DNA of 64,000 bases from Apodemus sylvaticus (taxonomy: Eukaryota; Chordata; Mammalia; Rodentia; Muridae), in assembly GCF_947179515.1 (NCBI RefSeq), contig NC_067485.1, positions 11,102,096-11,166,095 on the forward strand, written 5' to 3'. Of the stretch, positions 20,213 to 32,177 are shown one piece after another. Each line of letters opens with the position of its first letter. The stretch's first letter is position 1. The notes below the pieces were generated by a model. The model saw only the letters and a list, made by a program, of their open reading frames with translations, was not told where the DNA came from and made no database searches. Both the position numbers and the translations under genes were made by a program.

Positions 20213-21985
20213 GAAAAGTTCCAAGCCTATTGTCCAGGGAAGATAGAGAGATGTAGCAGAGGCCAGCCCAGATAGATCGTACAGACAAGAGAAACAAAGA
20301 TGGCACTCAAAGATATTCCAGGATCCTTTGACTGTCAGGAAACTGATGGCGACCTCAGAAATGTTCTACTTGGTCTCTTCACACAATCCCAAAATGTGTG
20401 AAGAAATGCTCACTCTGATGAAATTCTACCACGGGTGAGAACTGAACTCCCAGAAAACAGGGCACTTGCCTGGCATCCAACGCTACATGCCCTTGTCAAT
20501 GACTGTGGTTCCAAGCCCCCATGTCCTTCCTGTTCTCTGTCACAAAGAAAACGAAGCACAGCTGTGAGCCTGGAGAAGGGGGCACAAACACAGAGGCTGA
20601 ACTCAGTTATAAACATGCACAGGTCCCTCCGCTGGCTGTTCAGACGGTCTAACTATCCAGGGGGCACCTGCTCCACCACTAGTGGGAGAATCTTGATCAG
20701 GCTCCCTATTTAATTACTTCACATGCGCAGAGCAATAGACACCCTGACAAAGTGCCTTCTTCATATAGGCTGGAAAACGTGCAAGATTTAAAACAAAGAC
20801 AAAGGGGCTCCTCCCTCTATGGCTGCCCAATTAGTAAGTTAATTAGTCTGTTAGTACACATATTTATTATATAGCAGAGTGACATTTATATTGTTTTCCG
20901 TTCCGGGCCTTTTTAAATTGTTGACAGCAAAAGCTAACACACAGGACATAGATTCATGTCCACAAGGGATCCAAAGCCCTGTGGGAAGATCTGTTCAGGG
21001 GTGTTGCGGAGCTGTCTAGGAGGAGAGGGGTCTCACTTCCCTGGGCTCTGTGCCCACCCTGCCGGCCATCTCTGACTTTCAACAACAGGTAACCACTCAA
21101 GCATATCTCACAATAATCAAAGAGGAATTCAGAGCATGGAGCCCTCAACTTCCTTGGGCTGCATCCAGGTTAATCTTCATCTTCCCAGAACCTTGGCATC
21201 TTCCCTGCCGATGAGCATGGCTGTCAGCACGTGCCTGGAGCGGGTGGAGCGTCTCTGAAGCCTTCTTCCCACCTTAAGGAGCCTCTTCATCCCTCAGGGA
21301 CTCCACCTGTCACCCCTGCCTTCCCCCCCCCTCGCTCCTGAAGCTAAGGTCTCTCTGATGACGCTCTCACATCCAGCTAATGTCTTTCAAGCAACAGTTG
21401 AGCCTTTTCACAATCATTTGCTTGTGGGCTCGCACAGGGTGCCAAACAGAAAACAACACCCTCTGCCTTCCTCTGCCATCTATCCTTAAAAGCACTCTCC
21501 TTTCTTCATCTACACCCTGCCATGTTCTGGAACACTGAGAAAATGGGTAAGCCAACATCAGAGGCAGGAGGAGCTGAGCCCCTGCTGCTCCCACCCAGAG
21601 AACGTGCAGTATGGCCTCTCTGCCCCTCTGCACTGGGCTCCTCCCCATCTATAAGTGAGCGTTCTCATGCCTGGCTTGTGTTCCCCCTTCCCTTTTGTTC
21701 CTTGCTGCAATCCTGGAGCAAAGGAGTATGGGGGAACCATGGAAACCAGACCCTCTGCAACTGTGCTGGGACTTGTTTGTATACAGGACAGGTGCTAGGT
21801 GCCAGGGCATCACACCCTTATGAGGGCCCCTCTGCTTTTCAGTATCTGTGACAACAATATTGGGGTTTCTGGGGTTACTACTTCCCACGAGGACTCATTT
21901 TAGTCCTTTGTAAACATGTCAAGTCAGACAGGCTGGCCAGATCATGGGAGAGTGGCACAATGCAGTAGGTATTAAGACAGTCAAC
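20213..21985. other. single-copy stretch, no gene recognised
   Basis: No repeat family or splice-bounded exon recognised. An AT-rich patch lies at about 20830-20930. Confidence 0.35.
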
Positions 21986-21989
21986 TCTG

Positions 21990-22168
21990 GGGTTGGAAAG
22001 ATGACTCAGTGGTGAAAAGCACTGACTGCTCTTCCAGAGGTCCTGAGTTCAATTCCCAGCAACCAAATGGTGGCTCACAACCATCTGTAATGGGATCTGG
22101 TGCTCTCTTTACAGGCATACACCCAGGGAGAACACTGTATACATAATAAAGTGTGTATATAAAAAAGG
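21990..22168 (+). mobile_element. B2 SINE
   Basis: ggggttggaaagatgactcag head, 'actgactgctcttccagagg', 'caattcccagcaaccaaatgg', 'ctgtaatgggatctggtgc'; diverged 3' part with 'gtatacataataaagtgtg' and a short A-rich tail. Confidence 0.9.
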
Positions 22169-22738
22169 AGCTCTGTCTACAGAGAGCCCAGCCTAGCATG
22201 TTATAAGAATAAAAAGTACACAGCTGAACTTGGTTTCTGGTGCTCAGGGGACCTGAGTTTTTCTGTGCAGTCAGCACTTGCAAAGCTATGGAGTCCTGGG
22301 ACGTTCTTTTGTTACCATCCAACCCACGGCAAGGAGCTGACCTGCTATCAAGGGCAGGGGCAAGGGGGATCTCGGGCAACTTCTGAGTGACAGAATAGTG
22401 AAATGGGCATACTGACTCTCGGAACAGATGGTTTGCAGGGTCTAGAGCAGCTCGTCCACAAGTCACTTCAGGCTTGCTTCCTTGCCAGGCCCTGTCTCTG
22501 GTTGTATGGGGCCTTTACCCTTTGAGGTCCATCCCAATCAATGGAGAATATGGTGTGTACCACCACCAGAGTTGACAACTTTGGGCCTTCAGGAAAGTGC
22601 TAGTGCAATCCATAGAAATACTGACCAGAGTTTATCTCCAGCCCTCCTTGGTGGAGAAAGCTTAAGGACTCATGCCTGCCTGTGGCCAGGGCCAGCCACT
22701 GACACTGTTGTGTTCCCCGCCTCTCTTGCTTCTCCTCT

Positions 22739-23548
22739 GTAACTTTAATTTTTTTCAAACCTTATTTTTAAATGATGGTTCTTGAATGCTTTAACTTTCC
22801 TTAGCCTACCACCCACCAGAGGTAGTGGGAAAGAAAGAATATGGGGGAAGTAGACCTGTTTAGAAAGGTTCTTTGGTGCAACTCCCATCTGTGCTGTCTG
22901 GAAATAGGCAGTTCAGTTCACAGGTCAGCAGCAGCAGCTCAGTCCACTCACAAACACTTCACAGATACACAAGCAGTCTAGTTCCGGTGAGTCGGGTTAG
23001 CAACAGCAGTAACATGACCTAGCTGAGACAGCCAGACCTCAGCGTCAGCTCAAGTCAGCAGGAGGAACTAGCAGGAACACCAGGAGTTCTCAGATGTGCC
23101 TCTCTCAGGAAAGTGAAGATCAGCGAAGATGTGAGACCCACAAGCGTTGCAGAGCTGGCTGTACCAGCAAGCCAAGCTCTGTCCCTGTCTCTGCCACTCC
23201 ATGGAGTCCTAGTTAAATCCTCCCAACATCACATGTCTTCCACAGCACGTGCATCTAATCAGCCTGAGTCCTTGGAGTCCCGACAAATGCAGCTCAGCTT
23301 CACAATGTAAGGCGGACCAATACATGTGTGTTGTTAGCAAAGAATCCTTCATCATGTGTCATTTCATGTGTTTGCTTTAGCAGAACATCCTCTCTCCTGT
23401 GTCTGCTTCAGCAAAACATTCCTTCATGAGTCTGCCTTAGTCTTTCACCCGTGTCCACTTCAGGAAAACACTCCTTAACATGTTTGCTCCAGCGAAATGC
23501 CATCCAACACAACTGGCTCTCCAGAGAACCTGTAAGTTTCCACTTTAG
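22739..23548 (-). mobile_element. ERV LTR-like element, family X copy 2
   Basis: Shares long blocks with 63098-63937 in the same orientation: 'gtaactttaattttttt', 'gaaaggttctttgg(t/a)gcaactcccatct', 'cgggttagcaacag', 'gatgtgagacccacaag', 'ctggctgtaccagc', and ending 'taagtttccactt'. The shared ends define the boundaries. Internal 'tgctttagcagaacatcctctc' units match the tandem units of copy 1 in reverse. Confidence 0.75.
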
Positions 23549-23877
23549 TACCACGCTCCTCCCACACTCCCAGCAGCATCTTGAGCAAGCACAGGCACAT
23601 CCCTGCCTTGGGGTTCTTCAGGTTCAGCACTGACCCTCAAGTTGATGCATGAAGAGGGAGGGGTATCCCGAATGCTTCTACTGCTACTTTGAAGGTGCAT
23701 CTCCAGGCAAAAGCACACCCACCCCCAGCATCCACTCCTGTCCCACAGCCTCTGTCCTTCCCTGCTGTGGGACTCCAGGGGCTTCCTGTGTGGTAGGTGC
23801 ACACTGGGCTATTTCTTTAGTACCATTTCTCCAGTCTGCCTGCTCATTATCTGAGCCTGCTCCTAGACCCAACACAT

Positions 23878-23935
23878 GCATACACACACACACATGCATG
23901 CATATACACGCACACACACATGCACACGCACACAT
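23878..23935. repeat. (CA)n/(CATG) microsatellite
   Basis: Interrupted CA repeat with ATGCATGCATAT and ACGCAC interruptions. Confidence 0.9.
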
Positions 23936-24419
23936 TGGTGCTTTGTATGTATCTTTCAAGTCAATCTGAGAAAAATAGGCCTAAGAAATTCCTAAAGAGA
24001 AAAATAAATCCTAGATTTACCACTGTGAAGTCCCAGGAGTTCAGATTGATTTTGTTTACTTTTCTGTGTCCAAAGCCAATGTTTCTCATGTTAATGTTTT
24101 ATTTTGGCGTGATTGTAGATTTTTATGCCAGAGTACCCCTTATCTGGTGTCCCCAGTGAAGGCAACCTGTGAAATCATACCAGTCCATCGCAGCCAGGAC
24201 AATCTCACATCCTGAGCATGCTCACATTAGCCACAGTTGTGCTGGTACTGTTCCCCTATGTATGGGGGAGGGAGACAGGGGGGAGGGGGAGGGAGGAGAA
24301 GGGAGGGAGTGAAAAAGAATCATTCAATGAAGTTTTATGTGTCCATCAACCTCAACAGGATACAGAACAATTCCAAAGTGATGAGGGTCCCCACCCCCTG
24401 GCTATCCAGTTCTCTCCTA

Positions 24420-25040
24420 CCCCCCTAATGGTGAAGCCAGAGCCTGTGAGGATTGACACTCATACAGCTCAATGCACTAGGAATTTGTTCTTGTCACTGA
24501 GGGATGGAGAATTTGTTTCTCCACCCCGGAAGAGGAGTGGAAACATTGTAACAGCCAGAGGACCAGGATGTCTGCTGAGATACTTTTCTTCTATATGGGA
24601 CAATGGCACTGCACCCTTAAAATCTCAACAATGTGGCTGCTTAAACAAGTCCTAAACAATGATAGTACCAGTTGAAGTGCTATCATTGATGGGGAAAAAA
24701 CTCACAAGGGCCCACCCCTAGATGGAGTGTAATAAGCCATTGATGGCTGCTAATAGCAGGAGAATCAGCCTTGCCCAGAAATGAACCACTTACATGATTA
24801 TCCAGTCCCAGGTAGTCAGCCCCAAGAACATGCAGGTGCAAGCCAGACTAAAAGAACTCAGAAGGTTTCATTTGCATATATTATTCATACAAGTAACAGC
24901 ATTAATTAAAGAAAACGAGAATAAGGATGCAGAGGAGTTAAGGGTAGGCTCGGGATGGGTGTGAGTGTGATGAAAATGCAGTAAGTTAGATAAAACTCTC
25001 AAAAATTTGTAAAGGTACATTAAAAACAATTTGTTCTTTC
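24420..25040 (+). mobile_element. rodent L1 3' UTR fragment
   Basis: 'ttgtaacagccagaggaccagg', 'ctcaacaatgtggctgcttaaac' and the closing 'gataaaactctcaaaaattt' follow the same L1 3' UTR type as 17350-18335, sense strand. The middle is rearranged. An imperfect boundary at the left is likely. Confidence 0.6.
24657..24688. repeat. 9-bp inverted repeat in L1 3' UTR
   Basis: caatgatag (24657-24665) and ctatcattg (24680-24688) are perfect reverse complements around a 14-nt loop. Confidence 0.9.
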
Positions 25041-25059
25041 TATTGCTCTAATATTGCAA

Positions 25060-26690
25060 ACCTCTTCTTTTTAAAGTATTTACTTTACATCTCAACTAAA
25101 TCCCCACCTCTCCTCCAAGTCCTTCCTCCTATCCCCATCTTCCTAGCTACTCTTCCTGCCTTTCCCCTCAGAGAAGGGCAAGTCTCCCATGGATATCAAC
25201 CCACCTTGGCATTTCAAGTTGAAGTAAGACTAGGCGTACAAGTTAAGGCAGCCTAGTTAAGGCAAAGGGTCCCAAAGGCAGGCAACAGAATCAGAGACAA
25301 CCCCTGCTCCCGCTGTTAGAAATCCCACATGAAGACCAAGCTGCACAACTGTTACATATGTGCAGAGGACCTGGGTCCATTCCATGATGTCCTCTGGTTA
25401 GTGGTTCAATCACTGTGAGCCTCTCTATAGAGGCTAGTTGGTTCCGTAGGTTTTCTTATGGTGTCCTTGACCCTACAATCCTTCCTCAACCTTTTCCACA
25501 AGTTTCCCCAAGCTCTACCTAATGTTTGGCTGTGGGTCTCTGCATCAGTTTCCATCAGATACTTGGTAAAGCCTTTCTGATGACAGTTATGCTAGGCTTC
25601 TGACTGTAAGAATAGCAGACTATCATTAACAGTGTAGGGGGTGGACTGCTTCTGACGGCATGGGTCTCAAGCTAAACCAGTCATTAATTAGCCATTCCTT
25701 CAAGTTCTGTTCCATTTTGACACCTGTACATCTTGTAGGCAGGACTAATTGTAGGTTGAAAGTTTTGTGGCTGGATTGACGTCCCCATCCCTCCATTGGA
25801 AGTCTTGCCTTGTTACAGGAGATGGCTGGTGCAGGCTCCATATCTTTCCCCCTCCCCATTGCTAGGAGTCTTAGCTAGGGTCACCCTCACGGATTCCTGG
25901 GAGTTTATGTTGCCCTAGGTTTCTAGCTTGTCCCAAAGATGCCCCCTCCAGCACCACCACCATCCTGGACTAGTTCTAGTTGTCTCTCCCAGGTCTCTCT
26001 CCCTCCATCCTCCTTGCCGTTCCTGTCCCCACCCTCTCCTGCCCAGCTCCCCACACACAAACCCCCATCCACCCATGATGTGTATTCTATTTCCCCTTCT
26101 TAGTGAGATTCAAGCATCCCCCCACCTGAGTCCTCCAGATTGTAACTTAGCTTCTTTGGGTCTGTGGATTGTAGCATGGTCATCTTTTACTTTACAGCTA
26201 ATGTCCACTGTGAGTACATACCCTGAACTCATGTATCTGGGTTACCTCACTCAGGATGATCTTCTCTAGTTCCATCCATTTGCCTGCAAACTCCATGAAG
26301 TCTTTGTTTCTAGTGGCTGTGTAATGCTCCATTGTGAAAATGCACATTTTTCTTTATCCATTCTTTGGTTGAGGATCATTCAGGTTGTTTCCAGTTTCTG
26401 GCTATTATGAATAAAGCTTCTAGGAACGTAGTTAAACAAGTGTCCTTGTTGGGATGGTGGAGCATCCTTTGGGTATATGCCCAGGAGTGGTTTAGCTGTG
26501 TCTTGAGGTAGAACTATTCCCAGTTTTCTAAGAAACCATCAAATTGATTTCCAAAGTACAAGCTTGCACTCCCACAAGCAATGGAAGGGTGTTCCCCTCA
26601 CTCCACATTCTTGCCAGCATGAGCTATAGCTTGAGTTTTTGATCTTAGCTATTCTGATAGGTGTAAGGTGGGCCAGTGTGTCTTTTTGAG
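25060..26690 (-). mobile_element. 5'-truncated rodent L1 (ORF2 end and 3' UTR)
   Basis: The plus strand reads the antisense of the L1 3' end. The 3' UTR side is at about 25090-25560. The ORF2 end follows in order: 'gctatgctaggcttctgact'-like text, 'tcttgtaggcaggactaatt', 'gtccccatccctccattgg', 'ggttacctcactcaggatga', 'tccatccatttgcctgcaaa', 'gggtatatgcccaggagtgg', 'tgagtttttgatcttagcta'. ORF2 is broken by stops and indels. It faces the L1 to its left tail to tail. Confidence 0.85.
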
Positions 26691-26699
26691 TAGTAGATG

Positions 26700-27160
26700 C
26701 TTTGTTGAAAGACCCATTGCATGCTCACAGATAACAGTACTGTGTGAATGGTGCTGTACTGAACTACTCTGAGGGCCTCATCTCCACTGGAGGTGGGCAC
26801 TACTGGAACCCCTGGCCAGACACAAAGAGAGTGGCAGGGGTGATCCCCACAGACAGGGCTCCTCTTGGCTTATTGTAACCTGTGTGGCTAGGGGAAGTTG
26901 GGTCACCTCTCACATTCTCATGACTGTCACTGTTAACAATGGCTTTGGCAGGAAACGGTAAGGTTTTATAGCTTGAGCACAGTGCCTGGTTATTAGTACT
27001 CATCAACACTGGAGGCAGCAAAGGTTCCAGAACATTTCATGAGCCAAAGCCTGTTTGGGAGCCACTGGGGCATTTGTCTGCCTCTACCCTCTCCAGAACC
27101 TGAGCTCAGTCTTTGTGGGGCATATCAGGCTATGATTCATTACAGAAAGTTGGCTTCCTT
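26700..27160. other. single-copy stretch, no gene recognised
   Basis: Nothing recognised between the L1 and the TG microsatellite. Confidence 0.35.
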
Positions 27161-27161
27161 T

Positions 27162-27237
27162 GCATGTGTATGTGTATATGTGCATGTGTATGTGTGCATG
27201 TGCATGAGTACATGCATGTGTGTATGTGTGTGCGTGC

Positions 27238-27277
<40 letters not shown>

Positions 27278-27342
27278 ATTTCTGTGCCTGTGTGTGTATA
27301 TTTGTGTGGGTGTGTGTGGGTGTGGGTGTGGGTGGGTGCATG
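27162..27342. repeat. (TG)n microsatellite
   Basis: TG-rich with TGCATGTG variants and an uninterrupted core of about 18 TG units near 27241-27275. Cys/Val frames here are artefacts. Confidence 0.95.
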
Positions 27343-27671
27343 TGTAAAAAGCCAGCCATCTTGGAGATTTACTCTTATCACCTGGCCATGGCTTCTCTCC
27401 CTATCTGTTTGACTTTATTTTAGCTAGATGGGACTACACTCTGGTATTTGAGACCCAAGTCGAGCACCAGCATTTAGAATAAGAAGTTTTTAAAGGCAAA
27501 AACCACATCTCACCCAGCAGTTACAGGGTGTGTGGATGGGGGTTGTAGAAGCAAGTGGTTTAACAGAAGCTAAGATAAGCAGTTAGCTGGACAGGGAGGT
27601 CTGTCAAGCAGACTAATACATTTAACACAATGTATTAGTCAAGGTTCTCTAGGGTAACAGAACTTATGGAA

Positions 27672-27674
<3 letters not shown>

Positions 27675-27738
<64 letters not shown>
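27675..27738. repeat. (AT)n microsatellite
   Basis: About 30 uninterrupted AT units inside the composite repeat, ending in a G7 run. Confidence 0.95.
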
Positions 27739-27740
<2 letters not shown>

Positions 27741-27988
27741 GGGGTGAAGGCTACTGGAATGACTTACAGGCAGTCCAGCTAATCTAACAATCTGTGAATG
27801 GAAAGTCTAAGAATCTAGTAGTTTCTCAGTCCACAAGGCTGTACAGGCTGTACATCCTAACTGGTCTTCAGTATCCTCTGGAATCCCAAAGAAGTAATGC
27901 CTAATGCCGCTGAAGTGATGGATGGACTAACAAGGTAAGAGCAAGCAGGCATAGGGCAGAAGCCTCTTTCTTCCAAATCTGTATAGAG

Positions 27989-28182
27989 CAGGGGTTCTCA
28001 ACCTTCCTAATACCAAACCTTTAACACAGTTCCTCATGTTGTGATGATCCTCAACCACAAAATTATTTTTGGTTGCTACTTCATAACTGTAATCTTACTA
28101 CAGTTGTGAATGATAATGTTTTCTGATCTATGTTTTCTGATGTCTTAGGGGACCCCCGTGAAAGGGTCATTGAGAACCATTG
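27989..28182 (+). mobile_element. URR1-type hAT-Charlie MITE, nested
   Basis: Terminal inverted repeats caggggttctcaacc and its counterpart ending gagaaccattg, with the interior 'gttcctcatgttgtgatgatcc' and 'ttggttgctacttcataact'. Flanking 8-bp duplications gtatagag (27981-27988) and gtatacgg (28183-28190) match at six of eight positions. Non-autonomous; no transposase. Confidence 0.85.
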
Positions 28183-28459
28183 GTATACGGGCTTCCAGGA
28201 GAAGGGATACCTCAGATTAAAGGTGTGTCTTTCCACCTCAAGATCTATCTTTTCCCAGCTCAAAAGATTTGGATTAAAGGGGTGTGTCTCTCTAACTCAC
28301 AGATCCAGATTGGAAGTGGATCTGCCTACTTCAAATTAAACAAACAACAAAATCCCTCACATACTTCAAGTTAAACAAACAAAAAAATCCATCACAAGAA
28401 AGCCCTCCATTTTTAGTTTTAGATGCAGTCAAGGTGACAACCAGAACAGCCATAACATA

Positions 28460-29768
28460 GAAGCTAAGCTAGCTGGGGCACCTTGACCCTGGGTTTCTAG
28501 AATAGACTTTGGTAATCTTCCACAGGGCTTCCTTCCCATCAAGGAGAACACTTTCTAGTTAAATGTGAAATGGCTCATCAAGAATACAAGTCAAAGGAAC
28601 CTCTGTACTGTCTTGCCCTGTCACAGCAGGAAGCAGCTTTCTCTTTGCACACAGGTCTTTGGGGGCACAAAAGCTTTGTCACCGGTGAGAGTTCTTCTAC
28701 AATGTAAACCATGAAGAAGCAAGGGCAGCAGTCTGTGGCTGTCACAAACCTTGGAGACAAACTCTCAGACCTCTCTGGGTAATGACTGCTAGGAATCCTC
28801 TTGGCCCCTTGAGACAGGTCGCTTCCTGGTTCGCAGCTTCTCTCTTGCTCACTCTCCCCCTCGATCCTCTCACGGCCCCTTTGTCTGTCGTCCAAGTTCA
28901 GCCTGGAATCTTCCCTCTGCCTGCTTCTTCCAAGTCACAATATAAACGGTCTCCATACTTTAGGAGTAGTTGTGTCTGCCTCCTTTTATTTCATTTTTTT
29001 CAGTCTTCTGGTGCTGAAATCTGGGATTGGCATATGTGAGTTCTTTTCCAACCTCCTCGGCCCCTTTGGCCCAAGCTGCTGATTTGATTCTTTTAAGGTA
29101 CCATAGAACTGCCTGCTTTGTCTACTACTTTTACTATAAAAGCCACAGGGCTGTTCCAGGATGGCCTTCTTGCGCTCCTGGGCACCTATCTTCTGGAAAG
29201 GGACGCCTCTCCATGACTTTGGACATTTTTCTCTCAGTCCACTTAGGGCTTGACACTTTAAAAAATGGCTGCTAGGAATAAAAGAGTAAATTATACAAGA
29301 CCTAGCTTGTTCCCAGTAAAACATGAGAAATATAACACGAGACTCCCAGCTCAGGTAGCAAAACCATATCACAGCAAGGACTTGTGAACTTCCTGTTATC
29401 CTCAGACAGCCACGTCCTGGGCAAGTAGAGCTGTCCTGCTTTGCAAGGCTAGAGCAGATTCTTGATAATGGAATACACGCAGTTCCAGGCAAGAACCACC
29501 TGGGTGATCCAAGTTGGATGTTTTCTTTCGGGATGCATTAACACAGTCCTGATGGATTTGTAATTTAAGAAATTTGTTTTCTCTTACGAATACCTTGTGC
29601 ATGACACTATTGTGGTGCCCAGACATTTATCCATTCCCCGGGGCCCTGAAGAGTTCTGAGAGGTGTGAGTCACAGCTTCACAGTACCACCTTCCCTGAGC
29701 AGCAGGCCACCCAGCAGGCTCGAGCATCATTGGTAAGACCAGTAAAGAGATGATAGCTTGGGTCCTGC
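28460..29768. other. single-copy stretch, no gene recognised
   Basis: A 31-bp segment at 29004-29034 is flanked by a strong acceptor (tttcatttttttcag) and a GTGAGT donor, but no adjoining exon was found. Confidence 0.3.
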
Positions 29769-29828
29769 TGGGGATGGGAATGGGGGTTGGGCTGGGGGTG
29801 GGGCTGGGGTTGGGCTGGGGTGGGGAAG
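29769..29828 (+). repeat. G-rich minisatellite
   Basis: Repeats of gggttgggctgg, ggggtggggctgg and related units; many GGG/GGGG runs at short spacing, so a G-quadruplex is plausible. Confidence 0.85.
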
Positions 29829-29829
29829 G

Positions 29830-32150
29830 CCATGGAAGTCAACAGCAGTCACCTCCAGAGCATACTAGCAACCTTGGCGGGCTTCTAGAAAGAGTCATAG
29901 CCTCAGAGACTAGGGGCTGCTTGCCACCCTCTGGGACCTGAACATTACCTTAACCCACTGTGCCCCTGCCTCATCTTGTGACTCATACAGAGAAGTACCC
30001 ATCTGCGCTGGAAGCCCAGCGTACACACGGAGCCAACACCCACTCAGTGTCCCACCAGCTGCCCCTTCTGCAGTTTCTTTCCGTCTATCCTTTGCTAGTT
30101 CAGCCCTCACACATCCACCTCTGCCCTGGAAAACAGCCTCCTGGCCTTCTGTGTTACCTGACCCTCCCTGTCCAGGTCTCCTCTCTCTCCTGCCCACCCC
30201 ACAGCATATTCATCTACACCATAGCAGATAGTTTTCTCTGTCATAGACTCAGACATTTACCCGTCAGGATCTATCATCTTTCTGTATGATTTCCCCAAAA
30301 CTCTAGGCTTGAGGCCAGAGCGCCAAGCAGAGTATATAGTCCATGTCCTCTCTGTCCAGGTTCTCTTACACCCTCTGCAGGCCCTGCTGCCTTCCGGGTG
30401 AAAACCCCAGCAGGTGACCTGAAAGGACTCTCCGCTCACCAGTGTCATGTCCCCTGGCAATGGCTCAGCAGTTGTACTCCTTTATACCATCTGGAAGTGT
30501 GACACATGGCAGGACAGAACTACTTCTAGGGCTAGAAGATGGAATGATGTCACACATGGAAAATGTTTAGAGCAAAGCCCAGTAGAGGAGGTACCCAGAG
30601 TGTCTAACATTATCATCTTTGTCTGCCTGCGTTTCCAGTCAGAGCATCTAAGTCAGGATATGGGTAAAAATGGACCCTGAGTTCAATTGTACCAAACTGC
30701 CCTGTACCCTGGCTGGTGTCAGTGTTGCAGCTACCCTCAAACGCCAGGGACAGTAGTTAGGCAAAGTTGCTGGTTCTGAGCCGACTCCCGCAGAACTGCA
30801 TTGTTGAGCAGCCAAGAGTGTGGGAGATGGCAAACGGTCGGTCGGCATGGAGAGACCGCCGCCCTTCCGGCCTCTAAGGCCCCAAAGAAGTAGATCTTTT
30901 CCAAGGCTAGGCCAGGAGCTGAGGAATTTATGGAAAGGAAGATGCTGCATCTGCCTGTCTTCCTGAGGCTCTCGGGAGCTTTGGAGCATTCCTGTGGTCC
31001 AGGTTCCCCTACGCAGACACCCTGGCCTTCCTGATTGCTGTGCCCAGCTGGTGGCCTCTGTGGAGTCAAGCTCTCCTCTGCTAATGCATCTCTCTGTATT
31101 TGGAATGCATCTAACCAGCTCCAGGTGGATGGCTAGGACCCAACGCCTGCGGGATGGGGAGCCAGGGGAAACGGCTCCAACTTCACAAGCCCACAACCCG
31201 GAAACCATTATGGACAAGCCTTGCCTCCCAGCACTTGTGCGCCCTGCCTTTGTGACTGCTTCTTCTGACTGGGTCCTGGGAGGTGAGGCTGAGGGGATGA
31301 GCAACAGGTGTTCAGCCCACCCCACTGCAGGGTTCCCCAGAGGCATGTGGGGGCAGGTGGGCCCATGCCGGCAGGAAAGTGGGCTGTGCAGAGCACCCCA
31401 GCTCTCTGCCCCATTCTATGCAGGATCTCACTGTAGATTCAACATCAGAGTCCAGAGGGTTATGGAGAAAGAGACTCACAAATCTTGCTATAGAGCATCA
31501 AAGGATGCTCTATACCCCAAGGATGGCCATTTCAGTCAGTCAGAACCTGGGCTGAGAGGGTAAGGCCTGCTACCAAGGCCCAATCCTTTTTCAGGCCTAC
31601 TAGAACCTTAGATTTTTCATCTTCAGGAGGTAGATGGTCTCCCTCAGGGCTCTGCACTTGTGTTAGCTCAGCTATCAATTAAGCAGCTATGAGAAGCCAG
31701 GCCTAAGTGAGGGTAGCCAGGGAGGGATCTGCTGGGCCCCTGGTGTTTCCAGAAACTTTGTAAGATGTGAAGTATCAGAGTTGCTGACATTAGTGCCTAA
31801 CACTAGAAGAAACTGTGCTACACAGAGGGCAAAATCACACAGTCTAGGTTACTGCTCTTCATATAGCAGCTTACTTCCAACCAATCATAGACTGGCACGT
31901 GCTGGTCAGTAAATCAGGGCTGAGCCTATGTTTCCAGCCAGCTCTCGGTGTCAAGGATCTATAAAGCCACACTTTGGATGGTAAAGTATTATGCTAATGC
32001 AGGGCAACCTGTTCATTAAACCTAAACTATAACTCAATTGATCCAATTAGCTACCTAATTGCAGGATTTGATGGGAGGAACATAAATCCCTGAGACTAGG
32101 CAGCTAGGCTCCTGAGGGTGGGTTGTATGTCTCTACCTGTCTGTCTAGAT
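29830..32150. other. single-copy stretch, no gene recognised
   Basis: No repeat family recognised. A small CpG cluster lies at about 30837-30870. Contains a perfect 11-bp hairpin at 31489-31514. A minus-strand open frame of 232 codons (31346-30648) has no recognisable domain and no splice-bounded support. Confidence 0.35.
31489..31514. repeat. perfect 11-bp inverted repeat
   Basis: tatagagcatc (31489-31499), loop aaag, gatgctctata (31504-31514). No flanking T-run to suggest a Pol III or bacterial-type terminator. Confidence 0.95.
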
Positions 32151-32177
32151 ATGGATCCTGCAATTAGCTACATAAAA

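Larger units (their letters stand above)
27631..28458 (-). mobile_element. composite rodent repeat (RMER1-like), copy 1
   Basis: The right part 'tgtattagtcaaggttctct' to 'gtaacagaacttatggaatg' and 'agcaagcaggcatagggcag', and the left-hand end of the sense element 'gatgcagtcaaggtgacaacc', are the reverse complement of the element at 43112-43568 (tggttgtcaacttgac ... ctctagagaaccctgac). An AT microsatellite and a URR1 (27989-28182) interrupt it. The RMER1 name is a guess from memory. Confidence 0.65.

Noticed and set aside
27039..27423. Cys/Val and His/Thr-rich frames
   Set aside because: Translations of the TG/CA microsatellite.
29004..29034. 31-bp segment between a strong acceptor and a GTGAGT donor
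   Set aside because: No neighbouring exon or conserved frame; isolated splice-like pairs occur by chance.
30648..31346. 232-codon minus-strand frame
   Set aside because: Long but compositionally unremarkable, overlapped by other long frames, with no recognised domain and no clear splice-bounded unit.
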